Made by a program: the position numbers and the translations under genes | Shown: in pieces, positions 35,390 to 44,100 of the stretch | Numbering within the stretch: the stretch's first letter is position 1 | Layout: each line of letters begins with the position of its first letter | The notes under the pieces: generated by a model | The model's database searches: none | Seen by the model: the letters and a program-made list of their open reading frames with translations, nothing else | What the model was told of the DNA's origin: nothing | Assembly (NCBI GenBank): GCA_041287425.1 | Contig: JBEULG010000040.1 | Coordinates: 67,583-131,582, forward strand | Length of the DNA stretch: 64,000 nt | Direction: 5' to 3' | Source of the DNA: JAFGSI01 sp041287425 | GTDB lineage: Bacteria; Chloroflexota; Anaerolineae; Anaerolineales; Villigracilaceae

Positions 35390-38300
35390 ACCGCTCGAAG
35401 GTCAAGACCGGCGTCTATGTCTGTCACTGCGGCACGAACATCGCCGCGACCGTGGATGTGGTCGACGTGGCCCGCTTCGCCCGCGAGTTGGAAGGCGTGG
35501 TGGTAGCGCGCGACTACACCTACATGTGTTCCAATCCTGGTCAGGATTTAATCAAGCAGGACATCAAAGAATACGGCCTGAACCGTATCGTGGTGGCCTC
35601 CTGCTCGCCGCTGATGCACGAGCCGACTTTCCGTCAGGCCTGCGCCGACGCAGGACTCAACCCCTTCTTCTGCCAGATGGCCAACATCCGTGAGCAGTGT
35701 TCGTGGGTCATCAACAACCGCGAGCAGGCGACCATCAAGGCGCGCGCCCTGGTGCGGGCGGCGGTGGCGCGCGTCCGTCACCACGACCCGCTGGAGCCGC
35801 GCTCGGTGCAGATGACCCAGTCGGTGCTGGTGGTCGGCGGCGGCATCGCCGGAATCGAGGCCTCGCTGCGGCTGGCCGAGGCCGGCAAACAGGTCTATCT
35901 GGTGGAACGCGATTCGTCCATCGGCGGCCACATGGGGCAACTCTACAAGACCTTCCCCACCATGGACTGCGCCGCCTGCATCCTGACTCCCAAGATGGTC
36001 TCGGTCGGACGGCATCCCAACATCACCCTCCTGTCTTACAGCGAGGTGGAGGGCGTCTCCGGCTATGTGGGTAATTACACCATCCGCGTGCGGCGCAAGG
36101 CGCGCTACGTCAAGGAGGACGTCTGCGCGGGCTGCGGCCAGTGCGCCGAAGTCTGCCCGGTGGAGGTGGTCAACCCCTTCGAAATCGGCCTCAGCAAGCG
36201 CAAGGCCGTCTATCGCAACACGCCGCAGGCCGTGCCGGGGGCCTATGCCATCGAAAAGCGCGGCGTGGCCCCGTGCCGGGCGGCCTGCCCCACCGACCAG
36301 CGCGCCGAGGGGTACATTGCCCTCATCCACGCCCGCCGCTACGCTGACGCCTACTGGGCCATCCGCCGCGAGCATCCCTTCCCGTCCATCTGCGGGCGGG
36401 TGTGCAACCATCCCTGCGAGGAGGCCTGCACGCGCAGCCAGGTGGACCAGCCGGTCAGCATCATGGCCCTCAAGCGCTTCGTCGCCGACTGGGCCTACGC
36501 CCACCGTGACGAACTCCCGCACATGCGCGACAAATCGCTGGTCGGGACGCCCTTCCAGCACCACCATCCGCCGACCGGCAAGAAAGTGGCCGTCATCGGG
36601 GCCGGACCCGCCGGCCTGACCGCCGGCCTCGACCTGGTGCGCCTCGGCCACAAGGTGACCGTCTTCGACGCCCTGCCGGTGGCCGGCGGCATGATGCGGG
36701 TCGGCATTCCGCCCCACCGCCTGCCCTACGACCGTCTGGATTGGGAGGTCCAGCAAATCGTGGACGAGGGCGTGGAACTGCGCCTGAACACCCGCGTGGA
36801 CGACATCCCCAGCCTGTTCCAGAAGGGCTACGACGCGGTCGTCGTCGCCACCGGCGCCCACAGCGCCCAGAAGTTGAACATCCCCGGCTCAGACCACCCC
36901 GACAACTGGCTCAGCCTCGACCTGCTGCGCCGCGCCTGCCTGGGCGAGCCGCTCGACCTGAGCGGACGCGAGATCGTCGTCCTGGGGGCGGGCGACGTGG
37001 CCCTCGATTCGGCCCGCACCGCCATCCGCCTCGGCCAGCCGAAGGTCAAGATTGTGTGCCGGGGCATGCGCGCCTCGTTCAACGAACTGCACGAGGCCGA
37101 AGCCGAGGGCGTCGAAATCCTCAAGAACCGCGTCTTCAAGGAAATCGTCGTCAGGCACGACAAAATCGTCGGCGTAATGTGTCTGGAGGCCGAGGTGGGC
37201 GGAATCGTCAACGGCCAGCGCCAGGTGCGCGAGATTCCTGGCACGGAACACATCATCCCGTGCGACATGGTCATCTGGGCGCTCGGCCAGCGGCCCGATT
37301 TCTCCTTCCTGCCCGAGGACGGCAGCATCGCCATCCGCTACCCCATCGGCCTGTGGGCCAACGAGGAGATGATGACCACCCGGCCGGGCGTCTTCGCCGC
37401 CGGCGACCTGCGGCGCGGCACGACCTTCTTCGTGGTGGACGCCATCGCCGAGGGCCACCGCGTCGCCCGCTGCGTGGACCGTTACCTGCACGGCAGCGAG
37501 GGCGTGCCGGAGCCGGTCCTGCCGCCCAAAGCCGAACTGAGCCCGGAGGAAATCGAGGCCAAATTTGCCCGTGGCGAGGTCAGCCGCGCCGGGCGCATCC
37601 CCATCCGCACCCTGCCGCCGGAGGAGCGCGTCAACAACTTCCGCGAGGTGGACCAGACGATGACCGAGGAGGAGGCCCTGGCCGAGGCAGCCCGCTGTCT
37701 GCGCTGCGGCATCTGCTCGGAGTGCCTGGAATGTGAGGCGGCCTGTGAGCGCGGCGCCATTGACCACAACATGCAGGACGAAACGGTGGAACTGACCGTC
37801 GGGGCCATCATCCTGGCAACCGGTTTCAGAGACTTCGACCCGGCGCGCGCCCCCGAACTCAACTACGGCAAACTGGACAACATCCTGACCGCCCTGCAAT
37901 TCGAGCGCCTCATCAACTCCGGCGGGCCGACCCAAGGCAAAGTGTTGCTCAAGAACGGCAAGCCGCCCAAGTCCATTGCCATCGTCCACTGCGTGGGCAG
38001 CCGCGATCACAACTACAACGATTACTGCTCGCGGGTTTGCTGCATGTATTCGCTCAAACTGGCGCACATGGCGCGCGAGTACCTGGGCGTGGAAGTGCAC
38101 GAAATCTACCGCGATATCCGCGCCTTCGGCAAAGGCTACGAGGAGTTCTACAAGCACGCCGCCGGCATGGGCGTCCACTTCTATCACGGGCGCATCCAGG
38201 CTATCGAACAGAAGGGCGCCAAACTGCGCGTCCGCTGGAACGAGGCCTTCCACGGCCAGCCCAGCCACGTGGACGTGGACATGGTCGTCCTGGCGACCGG

Positions 38301-38784
38301 CTTCGAGCCGCAAGCCGACGTCTCCCGCGTTGCCTCGCTCTTCGGCGTCAGCCGCAGCGCCGACGGCTTCTTCCTCGAGCGGCATCCCAAACTGGCCCCG
38401 GTGGAGACCGTCACCCAGGGCATCTACCTGGCGGGCGCCTGCCAGGGGCCGAAGGACATCCCCGACAGCGTGGCCCAGGCCGGGGCGGCGGCCGCGGCGG
38501 CCCTGTCGCTGCTCGATCAGGGCGCCATCCTGCTCGATCCCATCGTGGCCGAGGCTGACCCGCTGCTGTGCGCCGGCTGCGGACAGTGCGCGGCGGCTTG
38601 CCCGTATGGAGCCATCGCCATCGAAGACGGCGCGGCGAAGGTCAATGTCTTCGTCTGCAAGGGCTGCGGCACCTGCACGGCGGCCTGTCCCAACAAGGCC
38701 ATGAATATCATCCACTTCAACGACCGCGAACTGGTCGCCGAACTGCTCGGCGCCCTGGCCGATGCTCCGCTGGAGGTGGCCTGA
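35386..38784 (+). CDS. hdrA: HdrA with inserted GltD-like NAD(P)H module (copy 2)
   Basis: One thousand one hundred and thirty-two residues. The N-terminal third repeats copy 1 (VYVCHCGTNIA, VVGGGIAGIEASLRLAEAG, CAGCGQCAEVCP). Residues about 300-760 are a GltD/NfnB-like insertion: CRAACPTDQRAEGYIALI, CGRVCNHPCEEACTR, FAD site VAVIGAGPAGLTAGLDL (405-410 core), a second Rossmann VVLGAGDVALDSARTA and GVFAAGDLRRG. HdrA sequence then resumes and ends with CAGCGQCAAACP and CKGCGTCTAACP. The fusion should let NAD(P)H exchange electrons directly with the HdrA flavin. It overlaps copy 1 by 4 nt. Confidence 0.93.
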   Translation: MNRSKVKTGVYVCHCGTNIAATVDVVDVARFARELEGVVVARDYTYMCSNPGQDLIKQDIKEYGLNRIVVASCSPLMHEPTFRQACADAGLNPFFCQMANIREQCSWVINNREQATIKARALVRAAVARVRHHDPLEPRSVQMTQSVLVVGGGIAGIEASLRLAEAGKQVYLVERDSSIGGHMGQLYKTFPTMDCAACILTPKMVSVGRHPNITLLSYSEVEGVSGYVGNYTIRVRRKARYVKEDVCAGCGQCAEVCPVEVVNPFEIGLSKRKAVYRNTPQAVPGAYAIEKRGVAPCRAACPTDQRAEGYIALIHARRYADAYWAIRREHPFPSICGRVCNHPCEEACTRSQVDQPVSIMALKRFVADWAYAHRDELPHMRDKSLVGTPFQHHHPPTGKKVAVIGAGPAGLTAGLDLVRLGHKVTVFDALPVAGGMMRVGIPPHRLPYDRLDWEVQQIVDEGVELRLNTRVDDIPSLFQKGYDAVVVATGAHSAQKLNIPGSDHPDNWLSLDLLRRACLGEPLDLSGREIVVLGAGDVALDSARTAIRLGQPKVKIVCRGMRASFNELHEAEAEGVEILKNRVFKEIVVRHDKIVGVMCLEAEVGGIVNGQRQVREIPGTEHIIPCDMVIWALGQRPDFSFLPEDGSIAIRYPIGLWANEEMMTTRPGVFAAGDLRRGTTFFVVDAIAEGHRVARCVDRYLHGSEGVPEPVLPPKAELSPEEIEAKFARGEVSRAGRIPIRTLPPEERVNNFREVDQTMTEEEALAEAARCLRCGICSECLECEAACERGAIDHNMQDETVELTVGAIILATGFRDFDPARAPELNYGKLDNILTALQFERLINSGGPTQGKVLLKNGKPPKSIAIVHCVGSRDHNYNDYCSRVCCMYSLKLAHMAREYLGVEVHEIYRDIRAFGKGYEEFYKHAAGMGVHFYHGRIQAIEQKGAKLRVRWNEAFHGQPSHVDVDMVVLATGFEPQADVSRVASLFGVSRSADGFFLERHPKLAPVETVTQGIYLAGACQGPKDIPDSVAQAGAAAAAALSLLDQGAILLDPIVAEADPLLCAGCGQCAAACPYGAIAIEDGAAKVNVFVCKGCGTCTAACPNKAMNIIHFNDRELVAELLGALADAPLEVA

Positions 38785-40151
38785 TGTACGAACCGAAAAT
38801 CGTCGCTTTCCTGTGTACCTGGTGTTCCTACACGGGCGCCGACACCGCCGGCATCGCCCGCCTGAAATCGCCCGCCAACATCCGCGCCGTGCGCGTCCCC
38901 TGCTCTGGGCGCGTCTCGCCCGAACTGATTCTGCGCGCCTTCGACGGCGGCGCCGACGGCGTGCTGGTGCTGGGCTGTCACATCGGCGAATGCCACTACG
39001 ATACCGGCAATCACCGCGCCGCCAAGCGCATCCCCATCCTGAAATCTTTGCTCTCCTTCGCCGGCCTGGAGCCGGAACGCCTGCGCCTGGACTGGGTCTC
39101 GGCCTCGGAGGGCGAGCGCTTCGCCCGCATCACCAACGAATTCGCCGAGGCGGTGCGCCCGCTCGGACCGGCGAGGTGGAGGCAGGCGTCAGTCGTCAGC
39201 CAACAGTTATCAGTCATCCGGGAGCGGTTGGCAGCGGTCGAGGCAAGCGCCGGCGAAACGGACTGCGCCGCCAAAGCGGAAGCCATCCAGGCCAGGGCGC
39301 GCGAACTCCTGGCCAGCGGCGAGTACGGCTGCGTCATCGGCTACGAGGTCGGGCCGCGCGGCCGCACCCGTCCGGCTTTCATCTACGATGCCGACGACGT
39401 CGGCCGCCTGACCTGGAACCCCGATTGCACCCACAACCTGACGACCTACCTCGCCGACAAGGTCAGCCTGTCCGGCGCGTTGATGGCCGTCCACCGCAAA
39501 GAACCGCCCAAGCCGGTCGCCGTGGTGGTCAAGCCCTGCGACGCCCGCACCGTCAACGTGATGCTGGCCGAGAACCGCTTCCCGCGCCAGATGGTGCATC
39601 TCATCGGCGTCGTCTGCGAGGGCGTGCGCGACCGGGACGGCCGTCTGCAAGCCCGCTGCGCTGCCTGCGAGGAACGTGTACCGGTGGTTTACGACACCTT
39701 GATTGGCGAAGCGCCGGCATCGAACGTCGAACGTCAAACATCAAACGTTCTTGAAAGTGTTGAAGCATTGGAGAAATTGCCGCCCGCCGAACGTATGGAA
39801 TACTGGCTGGCGCAATTCGACCGCTGCATCCGCTGTTACGCCTGCCGCCAGGCCTGCCCGCTGTGCGATTGCCCAACCTGTCTCTTCGAGCGCGACGACT
39901 CGCTCTGGGTGGGACTGGGCATCGGCCTGAACGAGAAGCGCACTTTCCACCTCGGCCGCGCCTATCACCTGGCCGGGCGCTGCGTGGGCTGCAACCAGTG
40001 CGAAGAAGCCTGCCCGATGGACATTCCCATCAGCCTGTTGAATCAGAAACTGGCGCAGGAAATCGCACGCGCCTTTGGCCACCGCGCCGGGCAGGCCGTC
40101 ATCCCCTCGCCGGTGGTGACCGTCCTTTCGGGCGAGTACAAGGAGGACTAG
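38784..40151 (+). CDS. MvhD fused to FrhB/FdhB-like and Fe-S domains
   Basis: Four hundred and fifty-five residues; the ATG shares a base with the preceding TGA. Residues 1-128 are MvhD (FLCTWCSYTGADTAG, VRVPCSGRVSPELIL, GADGVLVLGCHIGECHYDTGN), the [2Fe-2S] link between an electron donor and HdrA. Residues about 165-310 resemble the FrhB/FdhB flavoprotein family (KPCDARTVNVMLAE). The last part has CIRCYACRQACPLCDCPTC and CVGCNQCEEACP. Two short repeat-like DNA tracts (39186-39219, 39719-39750) lie in the linkers between these parts. It probably joins the HdrA pair to the two following subunits. Confidence 0.88.
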   Translation: MYEPKIVAFLCTWCSYTGADTAGIARLKSPANIRAVRVPCSGRVSPELILRAFDGGADGVLVLGCHIGECHYDTGNHRAAKRIPILKSLLSFAGLEPERLRLDWVSASEGERFARITNEFAEAVRPLGPARWRQASVVSQQLSVIRERLAAVEASAGETDCAAKAEAIQARARELLASGEYGCVIGYEVGPRGRTRPAFIYDADDVGRLTWNPDCTHNLTTYLADKVSLSGALMAVHRKEPPKPVAVVVKPCDARTVNVMLAENRFPRQMVHLIGVVCEGVRDRDGRLQARCAACEERVPVVYDTLIGEAPASNVERQTSNVLESVEALEKLPPAERMEYWLAQFDRCIRCYACRQACPLCDCPTCLFERDDSLWVGLGIGLNEKRTFHLGRAYHLAGRCVGCNQCEEACPMDIPISLLNQKLAQEIARAFGHRAGQAVIPSPVVTVLSGEYKED

Positions 40152-40152
40152 G

Positions 40153-41157
40153 ATGAACGCCGCTGCCTGGAAAATCTCCCGCCCCGAACTGGCCGCCTGG
40201 CTTGACGCCCTGGCCGCCGAGATGACCCTGCTCGCCCCCCGCGAGGTGGACGGCGTCCTGCTCTACCGGCCGGTGAGCGGCAGCGCTCAGATCGCCTGGG
40301 ACTACACCCGCCCGGTCCTCTCGGCCAAGGAGTTCTTCTTCCCGCCCACCGAGCGCCTGTTCGAGATTCGCAAGCACGGCGGCGAGGTGACGCTGACCGA
40401 AACCCTGCCGGACGGCCGCGCTGCCCTCTTCGGCATCCGTCCCTGCGACGCCCGCGGCCTGCTGACCCTCGACGCCCTCTTCCTCCACCACGCCCCTGCC
40501 GACCCCTACTACGCCCGCCGCCGCGAGCAGACCGTCTTGCTCGGCCTGGCCTGCCGCCAGATGCTGCCGACCTGCTTCTGCACCTCGATGGGCGGCGCGC
40601 CCGACGACGAGGCCGGCATGGACGTGATGCTCTACGAGACCGAGGACGACTACCTGGTGCGCGCCGTGAGCGAGCGCGGCGCGGCGCTCCTGCCCTCCGG
40701 CTGGACGCCCAGCGAGGAGGTCCCGCCGCCGGCGCGCCGGTCCGAGACCCTCTATCCGCAGCCGACGCGCCCCGCCTGGCTGTCCTACTTTGAAGATGAG
40801 TACTGGCAGAAGACGGCCGAGCGCTGTCTCTCCTGCCGGGCCTGTTCCTACGTCTGCCCGACCTGCCGCTGCTTCATCGTGCGCGACGAAGCCATCGAGG
40901 CCGGGCGCTTCGAGCGCATCCGCTGCTGGGACGCCTGCATGGGCGAAAACTACCGCCGCGTGGCGGGCGGCCATCGGCCGCGGGCGCAGGCGGGCGAGCG
41001 TCTGCGCAACCGCATGTTCTGCAAGTTCTACTACTACCCGGAGCAATACGGCCTGGGCGAGACCCCCGCCTGCACCGGCTGCGGACGCTGCGTGGAGGTC
41101 TGCCCGGTCAACATTGACATCACCGAAGTGTTGAGCGACCTGGGGAGGCCGGCATGA
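40153..41157 (+). CDS. Fe-S subunit, AsrA/HydB/FlxC-like
   Basis: Three hundred and thirty-four residues. A ~200-residue N-terminal domain (FFFPPTERLFEI, FGIRPCDARGLLTLDALF) is typical of the beta subunit of sulfhydrogenase/anaerobic sulfite reductase type complexes. A ferredoxin-like end with CLSCRACSYVCPTC and CTGCGRCVEVCPV follows. Such subunits carry electrons between the NAD(P)H-oxidising flavoprotein and the partner complex. It starts one nucleotide after the previous stop and overlaps the next gene by 4 nt. Confidence 0.88.
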   Translation: MNAAAWKISRPELAAWLDALAAEMTLLAPREVDGVLLYRPVSGSAQIAWDYTRPVLSAKEFFFPPTERLFEIRKHGGEVTLTETLPDGRAALFGIRPCDARGLLTLDALFLHHAPADPYYARRREQTVLLGLACRQMLPTCFCTSMGGAPDDEAGMDVMLYETEDDYLVRAVSERGAALLPSGWTPSEEVPPPARRSETLYPQPTRPAWLSYFEDEYWQKTAERCLSCRACSYVCPTCRCFIVRDEAIEAGRFERIRCWDACMGENYRRVAGGHRPRAQAGERLRNRMFCKFYYYPEQYGLGETPACTGCGRCVEVCPVNIDITEVLSDLGRPA

Positions 41158-41987
41158 GCGAGAATCCCATGATGCCGCATCTGGGACGGCTGGTGGCCGT
41201 CAAAGACCTGGCGACCGAAATCAAACTCCTGCGCGTCGAACTGCTGAACGGCGGGAGCAGGGCATTCTGCGACTGCAAGCCAGGGCAGTTTGCCTTCCTC
41301 TCGGCCTTTGGGCTGGGCGAGGCGCCTTTCGGGATCGCCAACTCGCCCGAACGCGGCCCGTACCTGGATTTTGCCGTCAATCGCCTCGGCAACGTGACCA
41401 CCGGCCTGCACGAACTGGGCGAGGGCGACCTGGTCGGCGTGCGCGGCCCGCTGGGCAACTGCTTCCCGATGGAAGCCTTCAAGGGCAAGAACCTGGTCGT
41501 GCTGGGCGGCGGAATCGGCGGCGCGCCGCTGCGCCCGGTCATCCAGCACGTCCTCGATCACCGCGCCGACTACGGGCGGCTGACCATCCTGTGGGCGGCG
41601 CGGCGGCCCGATTTGCTGGTCTTCACCGATGAATACGAGGAGTGGCGCAAAGCCCCGAACGCCTGCCTGCACCTGACGGTGGACGTGCCGGACAAGAAAT
41701 GGGACCACAACGTGGGCCTCATCACCGACCTGCTCAAAAAGGTGGACCCCTCGCCGGAGAACGCCGTCAGCATCACCTGCGGCCCGCCGATTATGATTCA
41801 CTACGTCACCCGCCTGCTGGAGGAGATGGGCTTCGCCCCGCGCCACAACTACGTCACGCTGGAGGCGCGCATGCACTGCGGACTGGGCAAATGCGGGCGC
41901 TGCAATCTTGGGGAGAAACTCATCTGCGTGGACGGCCCCGTGTTCAACATGCAGGAGGTCGGCAGTTTGCTGGAGACGTATCTGTAA
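41154..41987 (+). CDS. FAD/NAD(P)H oxidoreductase subunit, AsrB/HydG/FlxA-like
   Basis: Two hundred and seventy-seven residues: an N-terminal ferredoxin-reductase-type FAD domain (GQFAFLSAFG, GIANSPERG), an NAD-binding domain starting VVLGGGIGGAPLRPVI, and a C-terminal cysteine cluster in MHCGLGKCGRCNLG plus LICVDGPVF that binds [2Fe-2S], as in PyrK relatives. It is the NAD(P)H entry or exit of the operon's complex. It is the last gene of the operon, followed by a strong hairpin. Confidence 0.9.
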   Translation: MSENPMMPHLGRLVAVKDLATEIKLLRVELLNGGSRAFCDCKPGQFAFLSAFGLGEAPFGIANSPERGPYLDFAVNRLGNVTTGLHELGEGDLVGVRGPLGNCFPMEAFKGKNLVVLGGGIGGAPLRPVIQHVLDHRADYGRLTILWAARRPDLLVFTDEYEEWRKAPNACLHLTVDVPDKKWDHNVGLITDLLKKVDPSPENAVSITCGPPIMIHYVTRLLEEMGFAPRHNYVTLEARMHCGLGKCGRCNLGEKLICVDGPVFNMQEVGSLLETYL

Positions 41988-42010
41988 GTAGAAGCGACAG
42001 TCGGCCCTGG

Positions 42011-42047
42011 AGAAGTCCCGCGCCCTTTCGAAATGCGCGGGACTTCT
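42011..42047 (+). terminator. Hairpin terminator of the Hdr/Flx operon
   Basis: AGAAGTCCCGCGC (42011-42023) and GCGCGGGACTTCT (42035-42047) form a 13-bp perfect stem, with an outer CAGTC/GACTG pair. The T-tract is weak. A TACAAT -10 (42095-42100) for the next gene follows. Confidence 0.7.
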
Positions 42048-42135
42048 GTGCTGACTGGCCTTTGATAAGAGGAATCCTCTGCTGTGGAATCCGGTACAAT
42101 AGAGCCACACCCAGGTTGTTTTGCAGGTGGCGGCG

Positions 42136-43794
42136 ATGTCCATCAATAATTTCCATTACCGTTCCGCCCTCGAGGACTTCCGCAGCGCCCGTCAGCGGGC
42201 GGCGCTGGAGGCGATCCTGGCGCGCCTGAGCGGGCGCTCGGACGAACTGCTCTCCTACGAGGAGGTGGCGCGCAAACTGCGCCTGGGCGCCCGCGCCGAC
42301 CGCGGCGTTCAGTCGATTCCGGTCGCCGCCATCGTCGGCAGCGTGGGCCGCTATACGGATTTCACCCGCTCCTTCCTGCCGCGCCAAAGCACCGATGAGC
42401 GCCGCTGGGCGAGCGTCAAGGCTGCCACCCAAGAAACCGGCATGCCGCCTATCGAGGTCTACAAGGTCGGCGAGGTCTATTTCGTCCTGGATGGCAACCA
42501 CCGCGTCTCGATTGCCCGCCAGGAGGGCATGGAGACCATTGACGCCCACGTCATCGAGGTGCGCACCCCCGTCCCGCTCACGCCAGACGTCCAGCCCGAC
42601 GATCTCATCATCAAAGCCGAATACGCCGAATTCCTCGAACAGACTCGCGCCGCCGAACTGCTCCCCGGCGTAGACCTGAGTCTGACCGCCCCCGGCCAAT
42701 ATGCCCGCCTGAAGGAGCACATCGACGTTCACCGTTATTTCATGGGCCTGGATTTGCGGCGCGATGTCTCTGACGAAGAGGCTCTCCTGGATTGGTATGA
42801 GACCGTCTATCGGCCGATTGTGGAGGCCATTCGCGCTCACGGTCTGCTGCGTTGGTTTCCGGGCCGCACCGAAACCGACCTGTACTTGTGGGTCTCTGAC
42901 CACCGCTACGAGTTGCAGGAGCAATTGGGCTGGCCGGTCACGCCGGCGGCGGCCGTCGCCGACCTGGCGGCGCGCGAAACACGGCGTCCCGCCCGGGAAG
43001 CCGGCGCCTGGCGCCTGGCCAAGACGGTCGAACGTTACACCGAGCGCCTGTTCGCCGATATCCTGGTGCCGTTGAGCGGTTCAGAGGCGGGCTGGCGGGC
43101 GCTCGAACAGGCCGTCGGCGTGGCCCGGCGCGAAGGCTCGGCGCTGCATGGGCTGCACATCCTCCGCCGCGGACAAACACCGGAGGCCGGCGCGGCCGTT
43201 CGGGAGCGTTTCGAGCAAACCTGCGCGGCAGCCGCTTTGCGCAGCACCTTCCTGAGCGAAGAGGGCCGCGTGGCGGAGCGGATTGCGGAGCGGGCCTTGC
43301 TGGCCGACCTGATCGTTCTCGGCGTGGAGCATCCGCCCGAAGGCGGGCTGACCGCCCTGGGGTCCGGTCTGCGGACGATTTTGCGGCGCATCAACCGCCC
43401 CTTGCTGGCCGTCCTCGAGCAGACCAGTCCGCTGGAGCGCGCCCTGCTGGCCTATGACGGCAGCGCCGAGGCCCGCGAAGCGCTCTTCGTGGCGGCGTAC
43501 CTGGCCGAGATGTGGAAGACGCGCCTGACGGTGGCAGCGGTCACCGGCCGCAGGCGTGTGCCCGCCTCGGTGTTGGACTATCCCCGCGCCTACCTGGAAC
43601 TGCACGAGGTGGAGGCCGAATTTCTCTACCTGGAGGGAAACATCGACATCCTCCACACCATCATGCACGAGCGCGGCCTGGACCTTTTGTTGATGGGCGG
43701 CTACGGGGTGTCGGGCCTGGAGCGGTTGCTGACCGGCAGCGCCGTGGATGTGATGCTCCGTATGCAGCACTGGCCGATTTTCATCTGCCGCTGA
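42136..43794 (+). CDS. ParB-like domain fused to two UspA domains
   Basis: Five hundred and fifty-two residues from the ATG at 42136 (a TTG at 42121 is in frame). Residues about 50-125 are ParB/Srx-like (PVAAIVGSVGRYTDF, KVGEVYFVLDGNHRVSIAR). A helical middle carries ALLDWYETVYRPIVEAI. Residues about 300-420 and 430-552 are universal-stress-protein domains; the second has LLAYDGSAEAREAL and ends LLMGGYGVSGLERLLTGSAVD, an ATP-binding-type signature. A stress-linked nucleotide sensor is plausible. The combination is uncommon outside this lineage as far as I know, and its function is unassigned. Confidence 0.8.
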   Translation: MSINNFHYRSALEDFRSARQRAALEAILARLSGRSDELLSYEEVARKLRLGARADRGVQSIPVAAIVGSVGRYTDFTRSFLPRQSTDERRWASVKAATQETGMPPIEVYKVGEVYFVLDGNHRVSIARQEGMETIDAHVIEVRTPVPLTPDVQPDDLIIKAEYAEFLEQTRAAELLPGVDLSLTAPGQYARLKEHIDVHRYFMGLDLRRDVSDEEALLDWYETVYRPIVEAIRAHGLLRWFPGRTETDLYLWVSDHRYELQEQLGWPVTPAAAVADLAARETRRPAREAGAWRLAKTVERYTERLFADILVPLSGSEAGWRALEQAVGVARREGSALHGLHILRRGQTPEAGAAVRERFEQTCAAAALRSTFLSEEGRVAERIAERALLADLIVLGVEHPPEGGLTALGSGLRTILRRINRPLLAVLEQTSPLERALLAYDGSAEAREALFVAAYLAEMWKTRLTVAAVTGRRRVPASVLDYPRAYLELHEVEAEFLYLEGNIDILHTIMHERGLDLLLMGGYGVSGLERLLTGSAVDVMLRMQHWPIFICR

Positions 43795-43830
43795 CTCCAT
43801 TACAGCCGCCTTGCAACCGAATCCGTACCA

Positions 43831-43859
43831 TTGACACCCGAATCGAAATGTGTGATACT
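43831..43859 (+). promoter_or_regulatory. Strong promoter facing the 3' end of pfkA
   Basis: TTGACA (43831-43836), a 17-bp spacer and GATACT (43854-43859). No annotated plus-strand gene follows before pfkA, which is convergent, so it should drive a short transcript. Confidence 0.65.
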
Positions 43860-43865
43860 GTCATC

Positions 43866-44020
43866 AGCCGGGGGGTTCACAAGTCCGCCATCCTTACAGA
43901 AGAGGAGGTGGTGTCTACAATGGATAGTAGTATGAAACGAAGCGCTGTGGCATCCCTCCTCGCAACTCTGCGATAAGGAGCCACAGCGCGCCCAGGGAGG
44001 CCGCCCGCACAGGGCGGTCT
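43866..44020 (+). ncRNA. Candidate small RNA with an 18-codon peptide
   Basis: Downstream of the promoter at 43831 lies GAGGAGG, then the ATG at 43920 of an 18-residue frame (MDSSMKRSAVASLLATLR, stop 43974-43976). CCTCCTC inside the frame can mask the GAGGAGG. CGCTGTGGC/GCCACAGCG flank the end of the frame, and CCGCCC/GGGCGG (44001-44006, 44012-44017) followed by TCTT could terminate it. The transcript would run opposite the small gene at 43915-44100. Confidence 0.4.
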
Positions 44021-44100
44021 TCCGCGTCTTTGATCTCATAGAAGTCAGCGCCCGGCAGCGGCCCGCAGGTTACCACCCGCTTGGGGCAGCGGGGCCGCAT
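43915..44100 (-). CDS. Small hypothetical protein directly after pfkA
   Basis: Sixty-one residues. The ATG follows the pfkA stop without a gap (TAA-ATG), suggesting re-initiation. Codon use is GC-rich like neighbouring genes, and the protein has a plausible folded pattern (RPRCPKRVVTCGPLPGADFY, ASLGALWLLIAELRGG). I recognise no family. It overlaps the candidate small RNA on the other strand, so only one of the two may be real. Confidence 0.45.
   Translation of the reverse strand: MRPRCPKRVVTCGPLPGADFYEIKDAEDRPVRAASLGALWLLIAELRGGMPQRFVSYYYPL

Noticed and set aside
36889..38715. A 608-codon minus-strand open frame.
   Set aside because: Antisense of the HdrA-GltD fusion, same reason.
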